A stretch of DNA of 64,000 nucleotides from Acinetobacter sp. Ac_5812 (GTDB lineage: Bacteria; Pseudomonadota; Gammaproteobacteria; Pseudomonadales; Moraxellaceae), in NCBI RefSeq assembly GCF_013072695.1, contig NZ_LXUK01000008.1, forward strand, positions 186,001 to 250,000, in the 5' to 3' direction. How positions within the stretch are numbered: position 1 is the stretch's first letter; every line of letters begins with the position of its first letter. Positions 35,264-47,024 of this stretch are shown here, piece by piece. Both the position numbers and the translations under genes were made by a program. Under the pieces are notes generated by a model that searched no databases, had not been told where the DNA came from, and saw only the letters and a program-made list of their open reading frames with translations.

Positions 35264-38200
35264 TTAGAACTGGTCTGAGTTCAACGCTTGACTAAATGCT
35301 TGGTCAACTTCACTGAAATCGTTATGAAGTTCAAATTCAGCAGCTTCTGATTCTTGACGACGACGCTCTAAGTGATACGCAAGACCTGTACCTGCTGGGA
35401 TCAAACGACCCACAACAACGTTTTCTTTCAAGCCACGTAAATCATCTTCTTTACCTGTTACAGCAGCTTCAGTTAACACACGTGTTGTTTCCTGGAACGA
35501 TGCAGCAGAAATGAACGAGTCTGTAGAAAGCGATGCTTTGGTAATACCCATAAGCAGACGTTCAAACTTCGCAGGGAACTTGTTCTGAGCCAAGACAGCT
35601 TGGTTCTCTTGAACAACGCGGATGTAATCCACTTGCTCACCCTTGATGAAGCTTGTATCGCCGCCATCAGTGATATCAACTTTACGCAACATTTGACGTA
35701 CAACAACTTCAATATGTTTATCGTTGATTTTTACACCTTGGAGACGGTAAACGTCTTGAACTTCATTCACGATGTAGTTCGTTAACGCAACTTCGCCTTT
35801 CAAACGTAAGATGTCATGTGGGTTTTGTGGACCATCAGAAATGGTCTCGCCACGGTTCACATGCTCACCTTCGAACACGTTGATCGTACGCCATTTTGGA
35901 ATTAACTCTTCATAAATCTCAGAGCCATCATCCGGACTGATCACTAAACGGTTCTTACCTTTGGTCTCTTTACCGAAGCTTACAACTCCTGATACTTCTG
36001 CAAGAATCGCATGTTCTTTCGGCTTACGTGCTTCGAACAAGTCAGCTACGCGTGGAAGACCACCGGTAATATCACGGGTACGTGAAGTTTCTTGTGGTAC
36101 ACGACCAAGTACATCACCCACACCAATCGTTGCGCCATCACGGACAGTAACGATCGTGTTTTGTGGTAAGAAGTAGAACTGTTCGCCGCCATCGGTTGTA
36201 TCTAACACGATTGCAGGACGTAAATCTTTACCAGAAGCAGGACGAGCTGTTACAGGCAAGATTTCAACAGTCGTCATACCTGTTGCATCATCAGTTTTAG
36301 ATGTTGCAGTTACGCCATCAGCGATTTGGCTGAAACGTGCTTTACCAGCAACTTCTGTTACCAATGGATGTGTATGTGGATCCCAAGTCGCTACGATACC
36401 GCCAGCTTCTACAGCTTCACCATCTTTCAACAAGATGCTTGCACCATAAGGAAGTTTATAACGCTCACGCTCACGGCCTAAGTCATCCGCAATACCAATT
36501 TCACCTGAACGTGAAACAGACACCAAGTGACCTTTAGCATGTTGTACAGTTTTCACGTTGTGGAAACGTACAGTACCTTTGTTACGGACTTGCACACTGT
36601 TTGCAGCAGAAGTTCGGCTCGCAGCACCACCTACGTGGAAGGTACGCATTGTTAACTGTGTACCTGGTTCACCAATTGACTGTGCAGCCATTACACCGAC
36701 AGATTCACCTGGGTTCACCAAGTGACCGCGTGCAAGGTCACGACCGTAACAACGTGCACACACACCGAATGTAGATTCACATGCGATAACTGAACGTACT
36801 TTAACTTCATCGACACCCGCTTCTTCAAGCTGAGCAGCAATTTTTTCGTCAATTAAGGTACCGCGTGGAAGTACCACTTCATCATCAGATGCACGACGTA
36901 CATCTTCAGCAGTTACACGACCTAATACGCGATCGCGTAATGGTTCGATAACGTCACCACCTTGAATGAATGGTGTCATCACCAAGCCACCAGCTGTACC
37001 ACAATCAGATTCAGTAATCACTAAATCTTGTGCTACGTCTACAAGACGACGAGTCAAGTAACCAGAGTTCGCAGTTTTCAATGCAGTATCGGCCAAACCT
37101 TTACGTGCACCATGTGTTGAGATGAAGTACTGAAGTACCGTCAAACCTTCACGGAAGTTTGCTTTAATTGGTGTCTCAATGATCGAGCCATCTGGCTTAG
37201 CCATCAAACCACGCATACCAGCAAGCTGACGGATCTGCGCCGCACTACCACGGGCACCCGAGTCAGACATCATATAGATTGAGTTAAATGACTTCTGTTT
37301 CTCGTCTTCACCTTGCTTGTTCTTCACAAGTGTATAAGACAAGTTGTCCATCATTGCTTTCGCAACTTGGTCATTGGTACGTGCCCAAATATCGACCACT
37401 TTGTTATAGCGCTCACCCGCAGTTACGAAGCCTTGTTCAAACTGTTGTTCGATTTCACGAACTTCAGTTTCAGCTTTGTCGATAATGGTGTGCTTATTTG
37501 GTGGAATAAGCATGTCTTCCATACCTACAGATACACCTGAACGCGTCGCTTGACGGAAGCCCAAATACATCAATTGGTCAGCAAAGATAACAGTATCTTT
37601 TAAGCCCAATTTACGGTAGCAAGAGTTGATTAACTTAGAGATGTTTTTCTTGGTCATCTCAAGGTTGATCGATTCAAAGCTTAAACCTTGTGGAACCACT
37701 TCCCACAACAAGCAACGACCTGGTGTTGTATCAACAATAATAGTTTGCTTTTCGCGCTGACCATTTTCATCGATTACAGTTTGGTGTACACGTACTTTTA
37801 CGCGTGCATGGATCGCAACTTTACCCGTCGCTAACGCACGGTTAACTTCGTGTGTATCCGCAAACACCATGCCTTCACCTTTGGCATTTACCGCATCACG
37901 TGTGATGTAGTAAAGACCCAAGACAACGTCTTGAGAAGGAACGATGATTGGCTCACCGTTTGCAGGTGACAAGATGTTGTTGGTCGACATCATCAACGCA
38001 CGCGCTTCTAACTGTGCTTCAAGTGTCAATGGAACGTGTACCGCCATTTGGTCACCATCAAAGTCGGCGTTAAACGCAGCACAAACGAGTGGGTGAAGAC
38101 GGATCGCTTTACCTTCAATCAGAATAGGTTCAAATGCTTGAAGACCTAAACGGTGAAGTGTTGGCGCACGGTTCAACATGACTGGATGTTGACGAATCAC

Positions 38201-39457
38201 AGAAGCAAGAACGTCCCAAACTTCTGGCGTCTCACGCTCAACCATTTTCTTCGCAGCTTTAATGGTTGTTGCTTGGCCAGAGGCTTGTAGTTTCGCGAAA
38301 ATGAATGGCTTGAATAACTCAAGTGCCATCTTCTTCGGAAGACCACATTGGTGAAGACGTAAAGTAGGACCAACGGTAATGACCGAACGACCAGAATAGT
38401 CAACACGCTTACCTAACAAGTTTTGACGGAAACGACCTTGTTTACCTTTGATCATATCTGCCAAAGATTTCAATGGACGTTTGTTCGAACCTGTAATCGC
38501 ACGACCACGACGACCGTTATCAAGCAATGCATCTACAGACTCTTGTAACATACGTTTTTCGTTACGTACGATAATGTCTGGTGCAGCAAGGTCAAGAAGA
38601 CGCTTCAAACGGTTGTTACGGTTAATCACACGACGATATAAATCGTTCAAGTCAGAAGTCGCGAAACGACCACCTTCAAGTGGTACAAGCGGACGTAAGT
38701 CTGGTGGAAGTACTGGCAGTACATTCATCACCATCCATTCTGGCTTGTTGTTCGAATCGTTAAAAGCTTCCATCAATTTCAAACGCTTAGACGATTTCTT
38801 AAGTTTCGTCTCAGAGGTTGTTTGAGGAATTTCTTCACGTAAACGCGCAATCTCTGCTTCAAGATCGATATCTTTCAATAGATCCTGAATTGCCTCTGCA
38901 CCCATTTTCGCAGCGAATTCATCACCGTGTTCTTCAAGTGCATTGTAGTATTCTTCGTCTGTTAAAAGTTGATACTTTTCAAACGGAGTCATACCAGGAT
39001 CAGTAACAACATAAGATTCAAAATACAATACGCGCTCGATATCACGTAATGTCATATCAAGAAGTAAACCGATACGGCTCGGTAATGATTTCAAGAACCA
39101 GATGTGTGCAACTGGAGAAGCAAGCTCGATGTGACCCATACGTTCACGACGAACTTTCGCAGTTGTTACTTCAACGCCACATTTTTCACAAATGACGCCT
39201 TTATATTTCATACGCTTGTATTTACCACACAAGCATTCGTAATCTTTTACTGGACCAAAAATTTTGGCACAGAACAAACCGTCACGTTCAGGTTTAAAAG
39301 TACGGTAGTTAATGGTTTCAGGCTTTTTAACTTCACCGTGAGACCATGACTTAATCATCTCTGGCGACGCAAGACCAATACGGATACGGTCAAATTCAAC
39401 AGGTGCATGACCTTCTGAATCCGTTTTCTTACGCATGATATCGAGCAAGTCTTTCAA
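35264..39457 (-). CDS. rpoC: DNA-directed RNA polymerase subunit beta'
   Basis: This is the catalytic clamp subunit of RNA polymerase, 1397 residues. The N-terminal zinc finger uses Cys75, Cys77, Cys90 and Cys93. The active-site magnesium motif NADFDGDQM is near residue 463, and the second zinc site lies in [16 protein letters not shown]. The trigger-loop region with [16 protein letters not shown] follows. Translation starts at TTG (39455-39457), a rare initiator, with GGAG about 8 bases upstream; no in-frame ATG gives the conserved N-terminus [11 protein letters not shown]. Confidence 0.99.
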   Translation of the reverse strand: MKDLLDIMRKKTDSEGHAPVEFDRIRIGLASPEMIKSWSHGEVKKPETINYRTFKPERDGLFCAKIFGPVKDYECLCGKYKRMKYKGVICEKCGVEVTTAKVRRERMGHIELASPVAHIWFLKSLPSRIGLLLDMTLRDIERVLYFESYVVTDPGMTPFEKYQLLTDEEYYNALEEHGDEFAAKMGAEAIQDLLKDIDLEAEIARLREEIPQTTSETKLKKSSKRLKLMEAFNDSNNKPEWMVMNVLPVLPPDLRPLVPLEGGRFATSDLNDLYRRVINRNNRLKRLLDLAAPDIIVRNEKRMLQESVDALLDNGRRGRAITGSNKRPLKSLADMIKGKQGRFRQNLLGKRVDYSGRSVITVGPTLRLHQCGLPKKMALELFKPFIFAKLQASGQATTIKAAKKMVERETPEVWDVLASVIRQHPVMLNRAPTLHRLGLQAFEPILIEGKAIRLHPLVCAAFNADFDGDQMAVHVPLTLEAQLEARALMMSTNNILSPANGEPIIVPSQDVVLGLYYITRDAVNAKGEGMVFADTHEVNRALATGKVAIHARVKVRVHQTVIDENGQREKQTIIVDTTPGRCLLWEVVPQGLSFESINLEMTKKNISKLINSCYRKLGLKDTVIFADQLMYLGFRQATRSGVSVGMEDMLIPPNKHTIIDKAETEVREIEQQFEQGFVTAGERYNKVVDIWARTNDQVAKAMMDNLSYTLVKNKQGEDEKQKSFNSIYMMSDSGARGSAAQIRQLAGMRGLMAKPDGSIIETPIKANFREGLTVLQYFISTHGARKGLADTALKTANSGYLTRRLVDVAQDLVITESDCGTAGGLVMTPFIQGGDVIEPLRDRVLGRVTAEDVRRASDDEVVLPRGTLIDEKIAAQLEEAGVDEVKVRSVIACESTFGVCARCYGRDLARGHLVNPGESVGVMAAQSIGEPGTQLTMRTFHVGGAASRTSAANSVQVRNKGTVRFHNVKTVQHAKGHLVSVSRSGEIGIADDLGRERERYKLPYGASILLKDGEAVEAGGIVATWDPHTHPLVTEVAGKARFSQIADGVTATSKTDDATGMTTVEILPVTARPASGKDLRPAIVLDTTDGGEQFYFLPQNTIVTVRDGATIGVGDVLGRVPQETSRTRDITGGLPRVADLFEARKPKEHAILAEVSGVVSFGKETKGKNRLVISPDDGSEIYEELIPKWRTINVFEGEHVNRGETISDGPQNPHDILRLKGEVALTNYIVNEVQDVYRLQGVKINDKHIEVVVRQMLRKVDITDGGDTSFIKGEQVDYIRVVQENQAVLAQNKFPAKFERLLMGITKASLSTDSFISAASFQETTRVLTEAAVTGKEDDLRGLKENVVVGRLIPAGTGLAYHLERRRQESEAAEFELHNDFSEVDQAFSQALNSDQF

Positions 39458-39529
39458 TTTTTTTCTCCGTGTGTCGGGAAGCTAAGCTCACCCGACTGGG
39501 TCACAAATATTGTTTTTACTGAAATTTGG

Positions 39530-39611
39530 GAATCTATAATCCCCCCTAAATCCCCCGTTACAAAGGAGGACTTTCTCCCCTCTTTCCTAAAGAGGGGTTG
39601 GGGGAGATTTT
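39530..39611. repeat. Palindromic repeat element in the rpoB-rpoC spacer
   Basis: This compact element contains CCCCTCTTT (39577-39585) pairing perfectly with AAAGAGGGG (39589-39597), a second CCCCC...GGAGG pair, and outer arms AATCCCCCC and GGGGGAGATT. Its C-rich/G-rich three-stem layout resembles dispersed intergenic repeats of this genus. It fills most of the 154-bp spacer. Confidence 0.7.
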
Positions 39612-42600
39612 TTAGTCACCATTTTTCAGTTCAATGTTGATACCTAAAGAACGGATCTCTTTGGTCAATACGTTGAACGATTCAGGCATACCCGGATCCA
39701 TATAATGGTTACCATCTACAATATTCTTATAGATGCGTGTACGACCTTCGACGTCATCCGACTTCACAGTGAGCATTTCTTGGAGTGTGTATGCTGCACC
39801 GTAAGCTTCAAGTGCCCATACTTCCATCTCACCGAAACGCTGACCACCGAATTGTGCTTTACCACCAAGCGGCTGTTGAGTCACAAGTGAGTAAGAACCT
39901 GTTGAACGCGCATGCATCTTGTCATCAACCAAGTGGTTCAATTTGAGCATGTACATGTAACCTACAGTTACAGGACGATCAAACTGCTCACCTGTACGTC
40001 CGTCAAACAATACCGTTTGACCTGTACGTGAGATGTCTGCTAATTCAAGTAAGTCTTTGATCTGGCTTTCTTCAGCACCATCAAATACAGGTGTTGCTAA
40101 TGGAACACCGGCACGTAAGTTACCTGAAAGCGCCAAGATTTCTGCATCAGTTAAGCTATCAAGCTCTTCTTGCTCACCACCGACCTTGTTATAAATCTTG
40201 TCTAAGAAGTCACGTAGTTCTAAAACCGTACGTTGTTCTTTCAACATTTTTTCAAGTTTATCGCCAAGACCTTTGGCCGCCATACCTAAGTGAGTCTCAA
40301 GAATCTGACCCACGTTCATACGTGACGGTACACCCAATGGGTTCAATACGATATCGACTGGTACACCATTCGCATCGTGCGGCATGTCTTCAACAGGCAA
40401 GATGTTTGATACAACACCTTTGTTACCGTGACGACCCGCCATCTTATCACCAGGCTGGATACGACGTTTAACAGCAAGATAAACCTTAACAACTTTCAAT
40501 ACGCCAGTGGTTAATTCATCACCTGTAGAAAGTTTACGCTTCTTCTCTGCAAACTTCTCATCAATTTCATAGCTCTTCTCTTTCAAGAACACTTGAATTT
40601 GAGTTAGACGCTCTGCAATTGCTTCATCAGTCGGTTGGATTTCAAGTAAATCAACAAGCTCTAAACCAGACAATACGTCTTCAGAAAGTTTATCACCGCG
40701 TTTAGTTGAACCACCACCGTTAGACTCTTGACCTTTCAACAAACGAACAATACGTTCACGTGCTGCCTCTTCGAAGATTTTGTATTCTTCTTTCAAGTCT
40801 TTGCGGTATGCGTCAAGCTGAGCTTTCTCAATTGCTTGAGCACGTTCATCTTTTTCCAAACCATCACGTGTGAAGACTTGAACGTCAATCACCGTACCTT
40901 TAGTGCCAGATGGAACGCGTAAAGAAGAGTCTTTAACGTCAGCTGCTTTTTCACCAAAGATTGCGCGAAGTAGTTTTTCTTCTGGTGTTAATTGAGTTTC
41001 ACCTTTAGGCGTTACCTTACCAACAAGAATGTCACCTGCAGTCACTTCAGCACCGATATAAACAATACCAGACTCATCCAACTTAGACAGTGCAGCTTCA
41101 CCAACGTTAGGAATATCGGCAGTAATTTCTTCTGCACCTAACTTAGTATCACGCGCTACACATGACAATTCTTGAATGTGAATCGAGGTTAAACGGTCTT
41201 CTTGAAGTACACGCTCAGAAAGTAAGATCGAGTCTTCGTAGTTATAACCGTTCCATGTCATGAACGCGACGCGCATGTTTTGACCAAGCGCAAGTTCACC
41301 CATATCAGTCGATGGACCATCAGCCAAGATATCGCCACGAGCAACTTTGTCACCCAAGTTTACGATAACGTTTTGGTTGATACATGTATTTTGGTTTGAA
41401 CGTGTGTATTTGATCAGGTTATAGATATCTACACCTGCTTCACCCGCGATCATTTCATCTTCGTTGACACGAATAACAATACGAGATGCATCTACATATT
41501 CAATCGCACCACCACGGTCAGCAATCACACACACGCCTGAGTCACGTGCTACGTTTGCTTCCATACCTGTACCAACAAGCGGTTTGTCAGCACGTAAGGT
41601 AGGCACAGCCTGACGTTGCATGTTCGAACCCATCAATGCACGGTTCGCATCATCGTGTTCTAGGAATGGAATCAATGATGCAGCAACAGAAACAACCTGT
41701 TGAGCAGAAACGTCCATATGTGTTACGCGCTCAGGCGACATACGTACGAATTCACCTTGATGACGTACAGAAACCATTTCTTCAGTCAGGTGACCATCTT
41801 TATCAACAACAGAATCGGCCTGTGCAATGACAGTACCTACTTCTTCAATTGCAGATAAATATTCAACATCATCAGTTACACGGCCATCAACAACTTTACG
41901 GTAAGGTGTTTCCAAGAAACCGAAATCGTTTGCTTTTGCATAAACAGAAAGCGAGTTGATCAAACCAATGTTTGGACCTTCAGGCGTTTCAATTGGACAA
42001 ACACGACCATAGTGAGTTTGATGTACGTCACGTACTTCAAAGCCCGCACGTTCACGTGTCAAACCACCAGGACCAAGCGCAGATACACGACGTTTGTGTG
42101 TAATCTCAGACAATGGGTTGTTTTGATCCATGAACTGAGACAACTGGCTAGAACCAAAGAATTCTTTGATTGCAGCAGCAACTGGTTTTGCATTGATCAA
42201 ATCTTGCGGAGACAAGTTATCTGTTTCTGCTTGGCTTAAACGCTCTTTAACAGCGCGTTCAACACGGACTAAACCAACACGGAATTGGTTTTCTGTCATT
42301 TCACCAACAGAACGTACACGACGGTTACCCAAGTGATCGATATCATCGACTTCACCTTTACCGTTGCGGATTTCAACCAATGTACGCAGTACATCAATGA
42401 TATCTTCGTGCGATAAAATACCTTCAACTTCGCGTGACTTCTGATCCGTACCCACTTCGTAAGGACGACCCAAACGACGGTTGAACTTCATACGACCCAC
42501 TGGAGAAAGGTCATAACGCTCAGAAGAGAAGAACAAGTTGTTGAATAAGTTTTCAGCAGCTTCTTTTGTTGGTGGCTCGCCTGGACGCATTACTTTATAG

Positions 42601-43700
42601 ATTTCAACAAGTGCTTCTTCACGACCTGTTGTTGTATCTGCACGTAATGTATCAGCAACGAAAGAACCACGATCGATGTCATTCGTGAATAGGATGTTAA
42701 ACTGTTTAACACCACCTTCAGCCAACTTCACCAAGATTTCATGGCTAAGTACAGTATTCGCAGCAATTACATCGCCATTTTTCAATGGAATGTCTTCAGC
42801 TGTAATACGCTCATATAAATATTCATCAGGTACAGAAAGCTTCGCTAAGTTAGCAGCTTCCATTTGACGTACATGACGCGCATTAATACGTTTACCTTGC
42901 TCAACGATCGCTTTACCATCATTATCTAAGATATCAAACTGCGCCATTTCACCACGTAAGCGATCTGGAACAAGGTCAATCTGATAGCTGCCCATATCAA
43001 GATATACAGGCACTTTTTCGTAGAACAAATTCAAGATCTGTTCATTGCTGTAATTCAAGGCACGTAAAATCACCGTTGCCAATAATTTACGACGACGGTC
43101 AATACGTACAAAGACTAAATCTTTGGCATCAAATTCAAAGTCTAACCATGAACCACGGTAAGGAATAATACGTGCTGAATACAACACTTTACCACTTGAG
43201 TGGGTTTTACCCTTGTCATGGTCAAAGAATACACCTGGTGAACGGTGTAATTGAGATACGATTACACGCTCTGTACCGTTGATAACGAAAGTACCGTTAT
43301 CTGTCATGAGTGGCATTTCACCCATGTAAACTTCTTGTTCACGAACGTCTTTAATTGATTTCGTTTCACGATCTTTAATGATCAAACGAATTTTTACGCG
43401 CATTGGTGCTGCATAAGTTGAACCACGTAAAATACATTCACGTACGTCAAACTCAGGCTTACCAAGACTATACTCAACAAATTCTAAAGCAGCATTGCCA
43501 GAATAACTTTCAATAGGAAAAACTGAACGAAATGCGGCTTGGAGACCGATATCTTCGCGATTTTTTGGAGTTTTACCGCCTTGTAAGAATGTACGGTACG
43601 AATCGACCTGAATCGAAAGTAAGTACGGTGCTTCCATTACGTGGGGCAATTTACCAAAATTCTTACGGATCCGTTTCTTTTCGGTATATGAGTATGCCAT
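39612..43700 (-). CDS. rpoB: DNA-directed RNA polymerase subunit beta
   Basis: This second-largest RNA polymerase subunit has 1362 residues. The rifampicin-binding cluster ([20 protein letters not shown], about residues 510-545) is wild-type in appearance, and [16 protein letters not shown] follows. The C-terminal catalytic segments [15 protein letters not shown] and the closing KPFGQ-type region (here [19 protein letters not shown]) are present. The start ATG follows GAGGACTCC. It lies 309 bp after rplL in the same transcription direction. Confidence 0.99.
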   Translation of the reverse strand: MAYSYTEKKRIRKNFGKLPHVMEAPYLLSIQVDSYRTFLQGGKTPKNREDIGLQAAFRSVFPIESYSGNAALEFVEYSLGKPEFDVRECILRGSTYAAPMRVKIRLIIKDRETKSIKDVREQEVYMGEMPLMTDNGTFVINGTERVIVSQLHRSPGVFFDHDKGKTHSSGKVLYSARIIPYRGSWLDFEFDAKDLVFVRIDRRRKLLATVILRALNYSNEQILNLFYEKVPVYLDMGSYQIDLVPDRLRGEMAQFDILDNDGKAIVEQGKRINARHVRQMEAANLAKLSVPDEYLYERITAEDIPLKNGDVIAANTVLSHEILVKLAEGGVKQFNILFTNDIDRGSFVADTLRADTTTGREEALVEIYKVMRPGEPPTKEAAENLFNNLFFSSERYDLSPVGRMKFNRRLGRPYEVGTDQKSREVEGILSHEDIIDVLRTLVEIRNGKGEVDDIDHLGNRRVRSVGEMTENQFRVGLVRVERAVKERLSQAETDNLSPQDLINAKPVAAAIKEFFGSSQLSQFMDQNNPLSEITHKRRVSALGPGGLTRERAGFEVRDVHQTHYGRVCPIETPEGPNIGLINSLSVYAKANDFGFLETPYRKVVDGRVTDDVEYLSAIEEVGTVIAQADSVVDKDGHLTEEMVSVRHQGEFVRMSPERVTHMDVSAQQVVSVAASLIPFLEHDDANRALMGSNMQRQAVPTLRADKPLVGTGMEANVARDSGVCVIADRGGAIEYVDASRIVIRVNEDEMIAGEAGVDIYNLIKYTRSNQNTCINQNVIVNLGDKVARGDILADGPSTDMGELALGQNMRVAFMTWNGYNYEDSILLSERVLQEDRLTSIHIQELSCVARDTKLGAEEITADIPNVGEAALSKLDESGIVYIGAEVTAGDILVGKVTPKGETQLTPEEKLLRAIFGEKAADVKDSSLRVPSGTKGTVIDVQVFTRDGLEKDERAQAIEKAQLDAYRKDLKEEYKIFEEAARERIVRLLKGQESNGGGSTKRGDKLSEDVLSGLELVDLLEIQPTDEAIAERLTQIQVFLKEKSYEIDEKFAEKKRKLSTGDELTTGVLKVVKVYLAVKRRIQPGDKMAGRHGNKGVVSNILPVEDMPHDANGVPVDIVLNPLGVPSRMNVGQILETHLGMAAKGLGDKLEKMLKEQRTVLELRDFLDKIYNKVGGEQEELDSLTDAEILALSGNLRAGVPLATPVFDGAEESQIKDLLELADISRTGQTVLFDGRTGEQFDRPVTVGYMYMLKLNHLVDDKMHARSTGSYSLVTQQPLGGKAQFGGQRFGEMEVWALEAYGAAYTLQEMLTVKSDDVEGRTRIYKNIVDGNHYMDPGMPESFNVLTKEIRSLGINIELKNGD

Positions 43701-44009
43701 CTGGAGTCCTCGGAAAGTAAACTAAACCCGCCTGCAGAACGGGTCTAGAAGGAATTACGCAGGCCGATATGGCCACCACTGTTTACAAATGCTGCAATTT
43801 TTAGTGGTATTAAAACGCTTAACAATATTTTTATAAGCAAAAAAATATTGGTAAGCGTTTGATTTTATGTGTTTTGCCTAAATAATACGCACGTTAAACG
43901 TAAAACTAACAAAAAACGAGCCGATTATTGTAACGCAAAAAGGCTGATGACCCAAGAGCCATCAGCCATTTTTTGGAGCCGATTTTCAAAAAATCGACTC
44001 CCTACAGCA
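43701..44009 (-). promoter_or_regulatory. 309-nt structured rplL-rpoB spacer
   Basis: Three strong hairpins are visible. The first, next to rplL, pairs 43975-43986 with 43990-44001 (12 bp, one mismatch). The second (43942-43967, GGCTGATG stem) is followed by a U-run and looks like an attenuator. The third pairs 43813-43832 with 43841-43860 (20 positions, one mismatch). A short ACCCG/CGGGT stem lies nearest rpoB. In Escherichia coli this spacer holds an attenuator and an RNase III site; equivalent roles here are inference. Confidence 0.7.
43937..43967 (-). terminator. Attenuator-like terminator between rplL and rpoB
   Basis: GGCTGATG (43942-43949) pairs with CATCAGCC (43960-43967); the plus-strand A-run at 43937-43941 gives five U residues on the transcript. 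It would limit rpoB expression relative to ribosomal protein genes. Confidence 0.7.
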
Positions 44010-44375
44010 TTACTTAAGTGTAACTGTAGCACCAGCTTCTTCAAGCTTCTTCTTAAGTTCTTCGCCTTCTTCTTTAGAAACGCCTTCTTTAAGAACTGCA
44101 GGAGCGCCTTCAACAAGATCTTTAGCTTCTTTAAGACCAAGGCCAGTAGCTTCACGAACTGCTTTAATTACAGCAACTTTGTTAGCACCGAAAGAAGTCA
44201 ACTCAACGTTGAATTCAGTTTGTTCTTCAACAGCAGCAGCAGCTGGACCAGCAGCAACAGCTACAGCAGCAGCAGATACGTTGAATTTTTCTTCGAAAGC
44301 AGAAATAAGTTCAACAAGTTCAAGAACAGTTTTTTCAGCAACTGCGTTTAAGATTTCTTCGTTTGTTAAAGCCAT
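44010..44375 (-). CDS. rplL: 50S ribosomal protein L7/L12
   Basis: This ribosomal stalk protein recruits translation factors and has 121 residues. It has an N-terminal dimerisation domain ([19 protein letters not shown]), an alanine-rich hinge (about 36-52) and a C-terminal globular domain with [20 protein letters not shown] and KDLVEGAP. It follows rplJ by 48 bp, and AGTTACTC lies before the ATG. Confidence 0.98.
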   Translation of the reverse strand: MALTNEEILNAVAEKTVLELVELISAFEEKFNVSAAAVAVAAGPAAAAVEEQTEFNVELTSFGANKVAVIKAVREATGLGLKEAKDLVEGAPAVLKEGVSKEEGEELKKKLEEAGATVTLK

Positions 44376-44423
44376 GAGAGTAACTCCAAATGGATATTGA
44401 ATGGTGTGAAAGTAGATTTAAGC

Positions 44424-44930
44424 TTAAGCAGCTTCTGACCCGTTTTTCTCTTGAAGCGCTGTAAGTAAGCGACCCAATTTCGAAATAGGAGCTTGAAGAA
44501 CAGAGGCAAGCATAGTAAGCGCTTTTTCTTGGTTCGGAAGATTCGCGATAACGCTAACGTCAGCACCTTGATAAAGTTTGCCTTCAAATGCAGCAGCCTT
44601 TAATTCAAATGCTTTATTAGTTTTAGCAAATTCTTCGAACAAGCGTGCAGCTGCACCCATGTCGTCTTCAGAAGTTGAGAATGCTAAGATTGTTGGACCA
44701 ACAAGGTCGTCATTCAAGATAGCGAATGGCGTATCTTGAAGAGCACGTTTAGCTAAAGTATTACGCACAACACGTGTAGCAACACCTAGTTTACGAGCTT
44801 CAACACGAAGAGCAGTTAATTGCTCAACAGTTAAACCTTGGTAGTCAGCAACAACGGCAGCGAACGCTGTAGAAGCAATTTCACTTACTTCAGCAACGAT
44901 CTGTTTTTTGTCTTCGATAAGAAGAGCCAT
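44424..44930 (-). CDS. rplJ: 50S ribosomal protein L10
   Basis: L10 anchors the L7/L12 dimers on the ribosome. It has 168 residues. N-terminal EDKKQIVAEVSEIA, the central RVVRNTLAKRAL segment and a helical C-terminal tail that binds L7/L12 are visible. ATG 44930 follows TTAGGAGG, an excellent site. The frame extends ten codons upstream only by chance. Confidence 0.97.
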   Translation of the reverse strand: MALLIEDKKQIVAEVSEIASTAFAAVVADYQGLTVEQLTALRVEARKLGVATRVVRNTLAKRALQDTPFAILNDDLVGPTILAFSTSEDDMGAAARLFEEFAKTNKAFELKAAAFEGKLYQGADVSVIANLPNQEKALTMLASVLQAPISKLGRLLTALQEKNGSEAA

Positions 44931-45243
44931 CGTAAAACCTCCTAACGGTGATTTATGCACTCATACGAGTGCACTCCCAATTCGTAAGCCCTATTCAGAC
45001 TTACACGCGGAGGAGCAACAAATCACACCACCGCGTCTACTCAGACTGGATGATTAAGAAAAACATTCGAAAATATTTCTCGCCTGAGGTCTTTGACGCT
45101 GATAAACATTCATTTATCAATTCAAAGTTTGCCTAAAAACCCCTTCTCCCTCAGGGAGAAGGTAGGGATGAGGGTATAAAACCTCTCCCCAACCCTCTCC
45201 TATAAAGAGAGGGAGCCTTTCAGGGCTTCAAAATTCTTACTAA
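44931..45243 (-). promoter_or_regulatory. rplJ leader region
   Basis: This is the 313-nt gap between rplA and rplJ. Its rplJ-proximal half has paired segments, for example ACGCGG (45005-45010) with CCGCGT (45031-45036). The L10(L7/L12)4 complex autoregulates through this leader in Escherichia coli, so a leader role is likely, but I cannot confirm the kink-turn by eye. The distal half is a repeat element (listed separately). Confidence 0.5.
45138..45225. repeat. Palindromic repeat element in the rplA-rplJ spacer
   Basis: Two perfect stems are visible: CCTTCTCCC with GGGAGAAGG (45142-45162) and CCCTCTC with GAGAGGG (45193-45213). They are joined by GGTAGGGATGAGGGT-type sequence. This C/G-rich layout matches dispersed intergenic repeats common in many proteobacteria. 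It recalls, but does not duplicate, the element between rpoB and rpoC. Confidence 0.72.
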
Positions 45244-45939
45244 TTACTTAGAAACGTTGCTTACGTCAACGATCAAACCAGGACCCATAGTTGAGCTCAA
45301 AGTGATCTTTTTAACGTATACACCTTTAGACGTTGCAGGCTTTAACTTTTTCAAGTCTGCAATTAAAGTTTCAACGTTTTGACGTACAGCTTCTTCGCTA
45401 AAGCCAAGTTGACCAATAGCAGCGTGGATGATACCCGCTTTGTCTACACGGTAACGTGCTTGACCAGATTTAGCATTCTTAACCGCGTTAGCAACGTCAG
45501 GCGTTACTGTACCCACTTTCGGGTTTGGCATTAAGCCACGTGGACCAAGAATTGTACCAAGCTTACCAACAACGCGCATTGCATCAGGAGCAGCAATAAC
45601 GACGTCGAAATCAAGGTTTCCACCTTGAATGCTTTCAGCAAGGTCATCAAAACCAACGATATCAGCACCAGCAGCTTTCGCAGCTTCAGCAGCAGCACCT
45701 TGAGCAAATACTGCAACACGTACAGTTTTACCAGTACCCGCAGGTAAAGTTGTAGCACCACGAACAACCTGATCAGATTTACGTGGGTCTACACCAAGGT
45801 TTACAGCGATATCTAAAGATTCTTTGAACTTCGCAGCTGGAAGGCTGTTAAGAACTTGTACTGCTTCTTCCAAAGTGTAAACTTTGTTTGCTTCTACAGC
45901 AGCAGCAATGGCTTTTTGACGTTTAGTTAACTTTGCCAT
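45244..45939 (-). CDS. rplA: 50S ribosomal protein L1
   Basis: This L1 stalk protein helps release E-site tRNA and represses its own operon in Escherichia coli. It has 231 residues. Family blocks include [34 protein letters not shown] and the C-terminal [15 protein letters not shown]. It starts 3 bp after the rplK stop, so the two are translationally linked. Confidence 0.98.
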   Translation of the reverse strand: MAKLTKRQKAIAAAVEANKVYTLEEAVQVLNSLPAAKFKESLDIAVNLGVDPRKSDQVVRGATTLPAGTGKTVRVAVFAQGAAAEAAKAAGADIVGFDDLAESIQGGNLDFDVVIAAPDAMRVVGKLGTILGPRGLMPNPKVGTVTPDVANAVKNAKSGQARYRVDKAGIIHAAIGQLGFSEEAVRQNVETLIADLKKLKPATSKGVYVKKITLSSTMGPGLIVDVSNVSK

Positions 45940-45942
45940 GTC

Positions 45943-46371
45943 TTATAGCTCCACTTCCAAGCCCATAGAACGTGCAGAACCAGCAATGGTACGCACACGA
46001 GCGTCTAAATCAGCACCAGTTAAATCTGGTTCTTTAGTAGTCGCGATTTCTTCTAACTGAGCACGAGTCAACTTACCAACTTTAGTTTTGTTAGGTACAG
46101 AAGAACCCTTTTGAATACCAGCAGCTTTCTTAAGAAGAATAGATGCAGGTGGAGTTTTCATGATGAAAGTGAACGACTTATCGTTGTACACAGTGATCAC
46201 GACAGGAATTGGCAAACCAACTTCAAGTTTTTGTGTAGCAGCATTGAATTCTTTACAGAATGCCATGATGTTTACACCACGTTGACCCAATGCAGGACCA
46301 ATTGGTGGAGATGGATTTGCTTTACCAGCTGGAACTTGCAGCTTGATATAGCCGTCAATCTTCTTAGCCAT
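45943..46371 (-). CDS. rplK: 50S ribosomal protein L11
   Basis: This GTPase-centre protein has 142 residues and is needed for stringent-response signalling by RelA. N-terminal [20 protein letters not shown] and the proline-rich [14 protein letters not shown] are typical. The leader in the preceding 112 bp has two clear hairpins, including GCCCGATC/GATCGGGC (46448-46464). It follows nusG. Confidence 0.98.
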   Translation of the reverse strand: MAKKIDGYIKLQVPAGKANPSPPIGPALGQRGVNIMAFCKEFNAATQKLEVGLPIPVVITVYNDKSFTFIMKTPPASILLKKAAGIQKGSSVPNKTKVGKLTRAQLEEIATTKEPDLTGADLDARVRTIAGSARSMGLEVEL

Positions 46372-46483
46372 TGAAAATTACCTCTGGGTACAGACGCCGC
46401 TAGGCTCCCCAAAAAATTAAACAACACCGAAGTGTTAGAACAACAATGCCCGATCAGATCGGGCGCTTCTCAACCGACGCAGA

Positions 46484-47017
46484 TTAAACCGTTTTTTCGA
46501 CTTGGCGAAACTCGAGTTCAACCTGAGTTGGTCGATTAAATACATTAATCGTCAACGTTAAACGTGACTTTTCGTATTGAACTTCCTCCACGACCCCTTT
46601 AAAGTCAGTGAACGGACCGTCAACAACGAGCAATTCTTCACCAGGTTCAAACATCGTCTTAGGACGAGGTGCTTCACCTGTATTACGCACACGAGCAAGG
46701 ATCGCATCAGCTTCACGTTGTGAAATCGGCGCTGGTTTCTCTGGTGTACCACCAATAAAACCAAGAACTTTTGGACACTCTTTTACAATATGCCAAGTAT
46801 CATCATTCATTTCCATTTCGACCAATACATAGCCAGGAAAGAATTTACGCTCAGACTTACGCTTCTTACCATCCTTCATTTCCACTACTTCTTCAGTAGG
46901 AACAAGGACTTCACCAAAGCTTTCAGCAACAGTACTACGCTGAATTCGATCATTAAGCGAACGCATCACTTGTTTTTCAAAGCCTGAATAGGCATGAATA
47001 ATATACCAACGTTTCAT
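46484..47017 (-). CDS. nusG: Transcription termination/antitermination protein NusG
   Basis: NusG binds RNA polymerase and couples it to Rho or the ribosome. It has 177 residues. N-terminal NGN domain ([16 protein letters not shown] to GFIGG) and a C-terminal KOW domain ([20 protein letters not shown]) are intact. ATG 47017 gives the standard N-terminus MKRWYIIH; a TTG five codons upstream is not needed. It lies 7 bp after the secE stop. Confidence 0.98.
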   Translation of the reverse strand: MKRWYIIHAYSGFEKQVMRSLNDRIQRSTVAESFGEVLVPTEEVVEMKDGKKRKSERKFFPGYVLVEMEMNDDTWHIVKECPKVLGFIGGTPEKPAPISQREADAILARVRNTGEAPRPKTMFEPGEELLVVDGPFTDFKGVVEEVQYEKSRLTLTINVFNRPTQVELEFRQVEKTV

Positions 47018-47024
47018 CGCGTTC

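Noticed and set aside
41900..42300. Rifampicin-resistance substitutions in rpoB
   Set aside because: The cluster reads as the usual wild-type sequence ([13 protein letters not shown]), so no resistance mutation is visible.
43869..44351. 160-codon plus-strand frame over rplL
   Set aside because: It is antisense to rplL and its Phe/Ser/Asn-rich composition mirrors the codon usage of L7/L12; a shadow frame.
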